From: a bacterium
Lineage (GTDB): Bacteria > Bacillota_I > Bacilli_A > RFN20 > DUOF01
Assembly (NCBI GenBank): GCA_012839015.1
Contig: DUOF01000078.1
Span: 1-19,345 of the forward strand
DNA: 19,345 bases
Reading direction: 5' to 3'
This document shows, piece after piece, positions 13,426 to 19,345 of this stretch. Each line of letters starts with the position of its first letter. Position 1 is the first letter of the stretch. Under the pieces are notes generated by a model. The model made no database searches and was not told where the DNA came from. It was given only the letters and a program-made list of their open reading frames with translations. A program made the translations under genes and the position numbers.

Positions 13426-14772
13426 ATGGCTAATCTACCATATTCACTAATTGCGGAAAAGGCCGTTTTAGGCTCTATGATGATCTCTAGGGAGGCTTTA
13501 CTAAACTGTGTAGCCCTTTTAGAGGAAGAAGATTTTTATGTAAAAGATCATAAAATCATCTTTCAAACAATAAGAAATGTTCACCGTCGCCAATTAAAAG
13601 TGGACACTGTTACAGTTTCTGAACAGTTAGCGTTAGACGGAAACCTAAAAAAGTTATCTAGACAAGAGTATATTTTGGAATTAGTTGATGAAGTAGTATC
13701 TCCTTCTAGTGCAGAAGATTACTTAAAGATAATAAAAGATAAAACAGTTCTAAGGAACTTAGTAAGTGTAGCTAATAACATAGTTAGTAACTGGGACAAA
13801 GAAGAAATGGAAGACATAGGAACATATGTCGCTAGAGCGGAACAGGACATTTTGAAAATTACCCGTTCACGTAATGTTGGTGGTTTTGAAAGCGCTAGAG
13901 ATGTACTAAAGGTTCTAAAAGAAAAGTTATTTAATAGTTCAAAGAACAAGGGTGAACTTACTGGTATTAATAGTGGTTTTAAAGATTTAGATGTCTTAAC
14001 TAACGGTTTCCAATCTGGGGATCTAATAATTCTTGCTGCTAGACCTTCTATGGGGAAAACAGCTCTAGCCCTAAACTTTGTTTTAAACGCTGCTGAAAAA
14101 ACAGGTAGGACAATCGGGATATTCTCACTTGAGATGCCTTCAGAACAACTAATGCAAAGAATGCTTAGTTCTTCATCCAATGTTAACAGCAGTAAAATCA
14201 GATCGCTAAACTTAAATGAAAACGAATGGACTAAGATCGATGTGGCGGTCAATAAATTGTCTAACACCAAAATATATGTTGATGATACCGCGGGTGCAAA
14301 ACTAGCGGATATTCAAGCAAAAGCTAGGAAACTTAAAAATATTCACGATGATTTAGGTTTAATAATCGTTGACTACCTACAACTAATAACCACGCCAACA
14401 GGTGCCAAAGGAGATAACCGTCAATTAGAAGTAGCAGAAATTTCTCGCGGATTAAAAGAAATGGCAAGGGAACTAAGGGTTCCGGTTATTGCCCTTTCCC
14501 AGCTTTCGCGTGCAGTTGAAAAAAGAACCGACAAAAGACCGATGCTATCGGATCTAAGAGAATCTGGTTCCATAGAACAAGACGCAGACCTAGTTATGTT
14601 TATTTACCGTGATGATTATTACCGTCATGAAAAGGACAATGAAGGAGAAGATAAAGATGTTGGAATTGTTGAATTAAATATTGCCAAGCACAGAAATGGA
14701 CCAACCGGGGATGTTGAATTAGTCTTCTTAAAGGAATATGGTTTATTCTCAGGAAAACCAAAATTTGAATAA
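13426..14772 (+). CDS. dnaB: Replicative DNA helicase DnaB (DnaC in Bacillus naming)
   Basis: A 448-residue hexameric 5'-3' helicase. The N-terminal primase-binding domain (about 1-105) opens LPYSLIAEKAVLGSMM; the RecA-like motor (about 165-448) has Walker A ARPSMGKTA, the EMP segment IFSLEMPSEQLMQRML, Walker B IIVDYLQLI, SQLSRAVEKR, and the arginine-finger/closing region DLRESGSIEQDADLVMFIYRD. No intein or insertion. The start is the ATG at 13426, which follows AAGGAGGAG at proper spacing. A TTG 24 nt earlier would add eight residues that include the ribosome site itself, so it is rejected. Downstream walJ follows in 11 nt. Confidence 0.98.
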   Translation: MANLPYSLIAEKAVLGSMMISREALLNCVALLEEEDFYVKDHKIIFQTIRNVHRRQLKVDTVTVSEQLALDGNLKKLSRQEYILELVDEVVSPSSAEDYLKIIKDKTVLRNLVSVANNIVSNWDKEEMEDIGTYVARAEQDILKITRSRNVGGFESARDVLKVLKEKLFNSSKNKGELTGINSGFKDLDVLTNGFQSGDLIILAARPSMGKTALALNFVLNAAEKTGRTIGIFSLEMPSEQLMQRMLSSSSNVNSSKIRSLNLNENEWTKIDVAVNKLSNTKIYVDDTAGAKLADIQAKARKLKNIHDDLGLIIVDYLQLITTPTGAKGDNRQLEVAEISRGLKEMARELRVPVIALSQLSRAVEKRTDKRPMLSDLRESGSIEQDADLVMFIYRDDYYRHEKDNEGEDKDVGIVELNIAKHRNGPTGDVELVFLKEYGLFSGKPKFE

Positions 14773-14783
14773 GGAGCGATGAG

Positions 14784-15554
14784 ATGAATTATATAATATT
14801 AGGAAGTGGTTCTAAAGGTAACTCAACCATAATAGGAAGCAGAGATTCCTTTTTAATTATAGATGCAGGTATAGGTATTAGAGAGTTCAAAAATAAACTA
14901 CGAAAACACGGTTATGAATTCAAGGATATTAATGCCGTGTTAATTACTCATAACCATAGTGACCATACAAAAGCAATTAAGTATTTACCAGTTGAGGTGA
15001 TATACGGTGATTCAGCAATTGAGGAAGTAGAGGTAAACAACCAATTAAAACCTTTTGAAAAGAGGATTATAAACGGATTTGAAATAACACCACTTCCACT
15101 GTCCCACGACAGCGAAAATTGTTTTGGATTTGTTATTGAAAAAAACGGTGAAAAACTAATTTATGTAACTGACACAGGGTATATAAATTATAAGTTAAAA
15201 CCCTATCTTGATAACGGCGACTACTATATTATGGAAAGTAATTACGACGTAAAAATGTTAATAAACTCCAGTAGACCGGGTTACTTAAAAAATAGAATTT
15301 TAAGTGATAATGGACACCTCAGTAACGATATGGCTAGTGAATATCTTTGTGAACTTATCGGAGATAAGACAAAAGAAATTATTTTTGCCCATATTTCTGA
15401 AGAAGTAAATACTAATGAAAAAGTGATTAAGACGTTTAAAGAAGTCGCGAATCTTAACAATGTAAAAATTGATAACATAAAACTTAAGGTCGCCGATCAA
15501 AAGATAGAAACATGTGGAGGAAGGGATTATGAAGAGACTCATATTACTAACTAG
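14784..15554 (+). CDS. walJ: Metallo-beta-lactamase-fold exonuclease WalJ (YycJ)
   Basis: A 256-residue cytosolic hydrolase with metal-binding HNHSDH at 56-61 (HxHxDH), a later histidine in LSHDSENCFGF, an aspartate in VTDTGY and a histidine in GHLSND. It opens with GSGSKGNST, typical of the YycJ/WalJ family, which has 5'-3' exonuclease activity and affects replication-linked repair and cell-wall signalling in Bacillus and Streptococcus. In those bacteria it sits downstream of walRK. Here it directly follows dnaB and precedes the HtrA-like pair, with no two-component genes. AAGGAG lies ahead of the start. The 3' end overlaps the next gene by 26 nt. Confidence 0.93.
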   Translation: MNYIILGSGSKGNSTIIGSRDSFLIIDAGIGIREFKNKLRKHGYEFKDINAVLITHNHSDHTKAIKYLPVEVIYGDSAIEEVEVNNQLKPFEKRIINGFEITPLPLSHDSENCFGFVIEKNGEKLIYVTDTGYINYKLKPYLDNGDYYIMESNYDVKMLINSSRPGYLKNRILSDNGHLSNDMASEYLCELIGDKTKEIIFAHISEEVNTNEKVIKTFKEVANLNNVKIDNIKLKVADQKIETCGGRDYEETHITN

Positions 15555-16524
15555 TTTTTTAATTTCCTTTCTTAATGTTGGTGTTTACAATTACACTGTC
15601 GAGGAAGTGATTGATGATACCCACGCAGGGGAAGTTATACCCCTAGAGGATAGACAAGAGGCAATTGTTTCACTTGAAAGGAACAAACAACTTGTGGGTA
15701 TGGGGGTAATTTTTGAGATTGAGGAGGAAGAAGTTTATATTTTAACTTCTTATGATATCACCAATAAGAATAGGAACTTAAAAGTAATTTACAACAACCT
15801 AGAGGAACAGAGTGTTGAAATAGTTGGCAGCAGCGATAAAGAAAATATTTCGCTAATAAAAGCTCCAATAAACAATAAAAATAATGTTTCGAAGATGACG
15901 TATACAAGTTCCTATGCGATAAAAGAAGGACAAGTAGCAACAATGTTATTCTTAAATGAAGATAGAAGCGTCTTGATGAGCAGGGGTGTCGTTTCCAAAA
16001 AGAGTGCTCTAGTGCAAGAAACCTATAAGACTATAGTAACAACTAGACTAAATCAGAAATATTTTGGAACCGGTGTATACAATGATTTAGGGCAAATAAT
16101 AGGAATTAGTGTTCGGAGCGAATCACTTTCAAGCGCTCTACCAATAGAAGGAATCAACTATGTAGTGGACATAAGTAAGGCTCTAAAAATAGCTAATAGT
16201 ATAAAAAATAAAGGTGTATATCAGGCAAATTCCTTTTCTTTTGATATAATATCTCTAGGAGACCTAGATCTAAGAGATAGAAAATACTACGGTGTCCACA
16301 AGAGTGTTAAGGCTGGCGCGATTGTCTTAAGTTTTGACCCCATGAAATATATTTTTGGTGGGATAAATCAAGGAATGGCGATAATACAAATAAATAATGT
16401 TAAGGTTGAAAACGCCATCGATGCCTACTATCAAATTAATAGATACCAAAAGGGAGACACTGTAAATCTCAAGTTAATAAATAGATCTGGGAAAGTAGTG
16501 TCATATGACACACAAATAATTTAG
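15529..16524 (+). CDS. HtrA-like pseudoprotease with PDZ domain, exported
   Basis: A 331-residue protein with an N-terminal signal or anchor (about 4-20, no lipobox), a trypsin-like HtrA domain (about 45-225) and a C-terminal PDZ-like domain (about 240-331). It aligns with the next gene, but all three catalytic positions differ: VYILTSYDI has D76 where HtrA has His, KENISLIK has N106 for Asp, and KYFGTGVYN has F179 for the serine of GNSGGP. Flanking framework is kept (VYILT, DLGQIIGI). It should therefore be proteolytically dead and may bind substrates or regulate the active paralogue. The start at ATG 15529 follows GGAGGAA (15516-15522); a GTG at 15514 would lie within the ribosome site. The frame is open throughout, so it is a divergent gene and not a decayed one. 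Confidence 0.85.
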   Translation: MKRLILLTSFLISFLNVGVYNYTVEEVIDDTHAGEVIPLEDRQEAIVSLERNKQLVGMGVIFEIEEEEVYILTSYDITNKNRNLKVIYNNLEEQSVEIVGSSDKENISLIKAPINNKNNVSKMTYTSSYAIKEGQVATMLFLNEDRSVLMSRGVVSKKSALVQETYKTIVTTRLNQKYFGTGVYNDLGQIIGISVRSESLSSALPIEGINYVVDISKALKIANSIKNKGVYQANSFSFDIISLGDLDLRDRKYYGVHKSVKAGAIVLSFDPMKYIFGGINQGMAIIQINNVKVENAIDAYYQINRYQKGDTVNLKLINRSGKVVSYDTQII

Positions 16525-16535
16525 GAGGAAAAATT

Positions 16536-17603
16536 ATGAAAAAGTTTACAAAGATTATAATCATCGGGTTGCTTACTATTACTCTTTCTGCGTGCAATGA
16601 AAACAAAACTGTATGTGACTGTCCAGACGATGTTCCAAATAAAGATCAGATTGTCCTTGAAATATCAAATCAAATAACAGAGTTGTATGAGCAAAAAATA
16701 GATGAAACAGTTACAGTAACCAGCAAAAATGGTGATGGCTATTCCCTGGGTAGTGGTTTCATTTTTCATAGCGATAATGAGTTTGTTTATATTCTAACTA
16801 ACTCCCATGTTATAACGGATGAAGAAAATATAGAGGTTTTATTTAGTGACCAAATAAGGGTTAGCGCTGAGATGTTTAATAAATCACCAGAAAACGAGGA
16901 AGATATAGCGGTTATAAAGACTAAAATAGATCCTAAGTATACCTATAAAAAAGCAACGCTTGGTGATTCTGATGAAAGTAAGGTTGGAGAGTTAGTTTTT
17001 GCAATAGGTTCACCACTTGTTATAGAGTTTAGAGGAACTGTTTCTAGTGGTATTATAGCGGGTAAGAATATCCGTGTTACCGATCGCTACTTTGATCGTT
17101 ATATGACCATGATTGATGTAAGTATAAATCCTGGAAATAGCGGGGGACCTTTATATAACTTACAAGGTGAAGTTATCGGGATGAATACACTGAAATCCAA
17201 TCCTGATCCTAATAATCCAAACAATTATTTAAACTTTGCTATTCCTAGTAATCACATAAAGTTGGTTATCAAATCTTTCTTTGATATGCAGTCATATACT
17301 CAACCCAAATTGCCGATTACATATGTTGAAATACCCGAACTAACACTTCAACAAAGGATAAACTATAATATAAGCGATGATATAACTAGTGGTTTATTTG
17401 TTGTTAGTTATGATAGTAGTAAAATTGGTTCTCCTATAGATGTAATAACAAAAATCAATGGAGTAGAAATAATCAGGGGTATTGATTATATAAATGAATT
17501 AAATAAACATCAACCTGGAGAAGGTGTAGATTTAACTGTAATGAACAGAGATGGTCTATCCGCACCTAGAATACAAAGGGTGACAGTTGTCGCTAATGGT
17601 TAA
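16536..17603 (+). CDS. htrA: HtrA/DegP-family serine protease, lipoprotein
   Basis: A 355-residue surface protease. The signal peptide ends in the lipobox LSAC, so C20 should be lipidated, in place of the transmembrane anchor usual for Gram-positive HtrA. The protease domain (about 55-245) has an intact triad: H91 in LTNSHVI, D123 in EEDIAVIK and S202 in NPGNSGGPLYN. One PDZ domain (about 265-350, with GLFVVSY and VITKINGVEI) follows. HtrA degrades misfolded exported proteins. It lies 11 nt after the inactive paralogue behind TAGGAGG, matching the htrC position between walJ and rlmH in Bacillus. The 3' end overlaps rlmH by 8 nt. Confidence 0.93.
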   Translation: MKKFTKIIIIGLLTITLSACNENKTVCDCPDDVPNKDQIVLEISNQITELYEQKIDETVTVTSKNGDGYSLGSGFIFHSDNEFVYILTNSHVITDEENIEVLFSDQIRVSAEMFNKSPENEEDIAVIKTKIDPKYTYKKATLGDSDESKVGELVFAIGSPLVIEFRGTVSSGIIAGKNIRVTDRYFDRYMTMIDVSINPGNSGGPLYNLQGEVIGMNTLKSNPDPNNPNNYLNFAIPSNHIKLVIKSFFDMQSYTQPKLPITYVEIPELTLQQRINYNISDDITSGLFVVSYDSSKIGSPIDVITKINGVEIIRGIDYINELNKHQPGEGVDLTVMNRDGLSAPRIQRVTVVANG

Positions 17604-18075
17604 AATTAAAATAATCTGTGTAGGTAGAATAAAAGAAAAATTTTTCAATGACGCCATAGATGAATATTTAAAAAGATTATCCCGCTTCTCTAAAATAGAG
17701 ATAATTGAAATAAAGGATGTAGCTATTCCTAAAAATGGTGGAGTCAAAATTGAAAATGAAGTTAAACAAAAAGAAACTATGTCCATCCTAAGTAAAATTA
17801 AAGAGGGAGAGACTGTAATCATTTTGGATCTAAACGGTCGTGAATATACGAGTGAGCAGCTGGCAGAATTTTTCGATATCCAATTTAGTCGCGGAGACAA
17901 ACTAACTTTTGTTATCGGAGGATCTTTAGGGTTCTCCAAAGAGATTTATGAGAGAGCGAATTACAATGTATCTTTTTCAAAACTAACATTCACCCATCAA
18001 ATGATAAGGGTGTTACTACTAGAACAAATATACAGGAGTTTCAAAATAATTAACAACGAGAAATACCACAAGTAA
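17596..18075 (+). CDS. rlmH: 23S rRNA pseudouridine-1915 N3-methyltransferase RlmH
   Basis: A 159-residue protein, the exact family length. It is a knotted SPOUT methyltransferase working as a homodimer on the assembled 70S ribosome. Seen are VKIKIICVGRIKEKFF at the start, ILDLNGREYTSEQLAEF (about 76-92), the SAM-loop FVIGGSLGF (about 105-113) and the C-terminal knot FTHQMIRVLLLEQIYRSFKI ending YHK. The ATG at 17596 was chosen over an upstream in-frame TTG because it matches the family start. Its ATGGTTAA overlap with htrA suggests coupled translation. It is the last gene before a terminator. Confidence 0.98.
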   Translation: MVKIKIICVGRIKEKFFNDAIDEYLKRLSRFSKIEIIEIKDVAIPKNGGVKIENEVKQKETMSILSKIKEGETVIILDLNGREYTSEQLAEFFDIQFSRGDKLTFVIGGSLGFSKEIYERANYNVSFSKLTFTHQMIRVLLLEQIYRSFKIINNEKYHK

Positions 18076-18158
18076 AGTCTTAAAATCATCTCATAAAAGG
18101 AGACTTCCTGTGCCCTTTATATCTAACTAAATTTACGTACAATGAATCTAAAAAAACT

Positions 18159-18180
18159 AGGGGTTAAAACCCCTTTTTTT
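18159..18180 (+). terminator. Intrinsic terminator after rlmH
   Basis: AGGGG and CCCCT form a GC-rich stem around TTAAAA, followed by seven T (18174-18180). It closes the gdpP-to-rlmH block. The stretch 18076-18158 holds no recognised gene. Confidence 0.9.
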
Positions 18181-18184
18181 GACT

Positions 18185-18212
18185 TTGAAAAGATGTTAAA
18201 AAGTGTTATAAT
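18185..18212 (+). promoter_or_regulatory. Extended -10 promoter of yaaA-recF
   Basis: TTGAAA (18185-18190), 16 bp, perfect TATAAT (18207-18212) with an upstream TG giving TGTTATAAT. It begins 5 nt past the terminator T run, so yaaA-recF is a separate unit. Initiation near 18219 gives a leader of about 40 nt. Confidence 0.85.
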
Positions 18213-18259
18213 ATATGGGTAAACATACTCTGTTTAATATAGAAGAAAAGAGGAGTCTA

Positions 18260-18478
18260 ATGAAACAAATTCCTATAAAAGAAGAATACATAACCCTTGG
18301 CAAATTTTTGAAATATGTAGGTATTTTGAACAATGGCGGGGAGATAAAAAGTTTCTTACTAAGTAACGATATTTTAGTAAATGACACTCCTGAAAAACGC
18401 CGCGGAAGAAAACTTAGGAACAATGACAAGGTTAATGTTGGTGGAAATGTCTACGAGGTTGTTAGTGATGTACATTAA
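18260..18478 (+). CDS. yaaA: S4-domain RNA-binding protein YaaA (RlbA)
   Basis: A 72-residue protein, almost wholly an S4 RNA-binding domain: ITLGKFLKYVGILNNGGEIKSFL, then ILVNDTPEKRRGRKLRNNDKV. This is the small YaaA/RlbA protein that sits between dnaN and recF in Firmicutes and has been linked to ribosome assembly. The ATG at 18260 follows AGAGGAG (18249-18255). An in-frame ATG at 18215 lies only 2 nt past the -10 element, so it cannot be transcribed as a start. The stop overlaps recF by 11 nt. Confidence 0.93.
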   Translation: MKQIPIKEEYITLGKFLKYVGILNNGGEIKSFLLSNDILVNDTPEKRRGRKLRNNDKVNVGGNVYEVVSDVH

Positions 18479-19345
18479 ACAACTTGAACTTAATAATTTC
18501 CGCAATATAGACAATATTAAAATTAACTTTGAAGATGGTATAAATTTAATCCATGGTGAAAATGGTGTTGGAAAGACAAGTATAGTAGAAGCAATCTATT
18601 ATCTTGGTAATTTAGGCTCATTTCGGACAAGTGATGATACTGCACTTATTAAGGATAAAGAAGCCTTTGCCAACATTGATGCGAAGACATCTGAAAAAGA
18701 ATTTAATATTAAAATATTCAAAGATAAAAAGGAACTTAAGATAAATGAAATACCATTTAAGAAGTATAGAGATTACCTAGGAGAATTAAATATTATTGGA
18801 TTTTGTCCCGAAGACATTTATTTGTTTAAGGATTCACCTAGATTGAGAAGAGGCTTCCTAGACAAAGAAATAAGTAAAATAGATAAAAAGTATTTGATGG
18901 ACACCCTGAAGGTTAATAAAATTCTTAAGGAAAGAAACAAATTATTAAAGTCATTTGATAAGTACAAAAAGGAAGTAATTACTATCCTTGATAAAAAACT
19001 TGCTAGTTTACAATCAAGAATTATAAACAAGAGGAGTAAGTTTATTAAGTCCTTAGAAGAAGAAGCAAACTCTATGAAACAGTTGTTTGAGTATAAGTAT
19101 GATATATCGCTGATCTATAACACATTTGTCAAATTAGATTCAGATAACCTAGAAAATGAAATATTGTCTATATATGAAAAAGGGTTAGACAATGATATTG
19201 AAAGAATGGTCACCAACAACGGAGTCCACAAAGATGATTGGAATGTTAGAGTTAATGATATTGAGATAAAGGATTATGCTTCTCAAGGTGAACAAAGGAT
19301 GATGGTGTTAATAATAAAACTATCGCTAGCACAAATGATTAAGAA
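18468..19345 (+). CDS. recF: DNA replication and repair protein RecF, N-terminal part
   Basis: The first 292 codons of RecF, running off the window. RecF is an ABC-type ATPase that, with RecO and RecR, loads RecA at single-strand gaps. It opens MYIKQLELNNFRNID, has Walker A GENGVGKTS at about residues 31-39, the RecF-type stretch FCPEDIYLFKDSPRLRRGFLD, a VHKDDW motif near 246 (usual form PHRDD) and the ABC signature region ASQGEQRMM near 264. Walker B lies beyond the edge. The ATG at 18468 follows GAGG (18455-18458) and overlaps yaaA by 11 nt. In most Firmicutes yaaA-recF follow dnaN; here they lie about 9.6 kb away. Confidence 0.96.
   Translation, partial: MYIKQLELNNFRNIDNIKINFEDGINLIHGENGVGKTSIVEAIYYLGNLGSFRTSDDTALIKDKEAFANIDAKTSEKEFNIKIFKDKKELKINEIPFKKYRDYLGELNIIGFCPEDIYLFKDSPRLRRGFLDKEISKIDKKYLMDTLKVNKILKERNKLLKSFDKYKKEVITILDKKLASLQSRIINKRSKFIKSLEEEANSMKQLFEYKYDISLIYNTFVKLDSDNLENEILSIYEKGLDNDIERMVTNNGVHKDDWNVRVNDIEIKDYASQGEQRMMVLIIKLSLAQMIK

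Noticed and set aside
13719..14270. 183-codon open frame on the minus strand inside dnaB
   Set aside because: Lies wholly within the helicase motor domain, composition is a Ser/Leu/Phe-rich antisense shadow, and it has no ribosome site or family resemblance.
15514..15528. Earlier GTG start for the HtrA-like pseudoprotease
   Set aside because: It would overlap the GGAGGAA ribosome site; ATG 15529 is well spaced and gives a signal peptide starting MKR.
15529..16524. Pseudogene call for the inactive HtrA-like gene
   Set aside because: The frame is uninterrupted for 331 codons, with a good ribosome site, signal peptide and PDZ domain, so a maintained catalytically inactive protein is more likely.
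17556..17939. 127-codon minus-strand frame over htrA and rlmH
   Set aside because: Antisense shadow of two well-supported genes, with no recognisable motif.
18179..18212. TTGACT as -35 element for yaaA-recF
   Set aside because: Spacing to TATAAT is 22 bp and it overlaps the terminator T run; TTGAAA at 16 bp with extended -10 fits better.
18215..18259. Earlier ATG start for yaaA
   Set aside because: It lies 2 nt after the -10 hexamer, before the expected transcript start, and lacks a ribosome site.
1..19345. Mobile elements, CRISPR, defence or toxin-antitoxin systems
   Set aside because: No transposase or integrase motifs, regular spaced repeats or small toxin-antitoxin pairs were seen; every sizeable open region is assigned to a chromosomal gene.

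Overview
This is the replication-origin region of a very low-GC Gram-positive bacterium. Genes left of about 5.9 kb all read leftward and genes from 6.2 kb on all read rightward, away from a DnaA-box-rich spacer next to dnaA. The gene set (rnmV, khpB/jag, yidC, rnpA, rpmH, dnaA, dnaN, rpsF-ssb-rpsR, gdpP, rplI, dnaB, walJ, htrA, rlmH, yaaA, recF) is that of Firmicutes and their wall-less or near-Mollicutes relatives. The AT content, the lack of walR/walK beside walJ and the lack of spo genes suggest a deep Mollicutes/Erysipelotrichia/Izemoplasma/Haloplasma-like lineage. That placement is inference. All 22 complete genes end in TAA or TAG and none in TGA, but tryptophan is written TGG and the genes read full length in the standard bacterial code.

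Left arm (1-5896, minus strand): a strong promoter (TTGACT, 17 bp, TATAAT) drives rpmH. A hairpin with a T tract separates rpmH from rnpA. Then come rnpA-yidC-khpB-mnmE-tatD, tightly packed, a probable terminator, a small unusual GGDEF-domain gene, and rnmV-rsmA (rsmA is cut by the window edge). This joins the classic rpmH-rnpA-yidC-jag-mnmE block to the tatD-rnmV-rsmA block, which lies elsewhere near the origin in Bacillus.

Origin (about 5897-6210 and 7584-7734): DnaA boxes lie on both sides of dnaA. The upstream part has one perfect TTATCCACA, several near matches, a tandem pair of 12-mers holding TTATCAACA, and inverted repeats. The dnaA-dnaN spacer has a TTATCAACA box followed by six consecutive YTA triplets (a DnaA-trio-like unwinding element) and a very AT-rich tract, so the origin appears bipartite.

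Right arm (6228-19345, plus strand): dnaA, dnaN and an unrecognised GNAT-like gene; then rpsF-ssb-rpsR with its own promoter and structured leader; tRNA-His with promoter, palindrome and terminator; then a long block gdpP-rplI-dnaB-walJ-(protease-dead HtrA paralogue)-htrA-rlmH ending in a terminator; then yaaA-recF with its own extended -10 promoter (recF is cut by the window edge).

Most of the window is ordinary origin housekeeping. The parts most worth a second look are the HtrA-like pseudoprotease paired with an intact lipoprotein HtrA, the shortened GGDEF protein, the GNAT-like orphan after dnaN, the origin architecture, and the rpsF leader with mutually exclusive stems. I see no mobile element, CRISPR array or defence locus.
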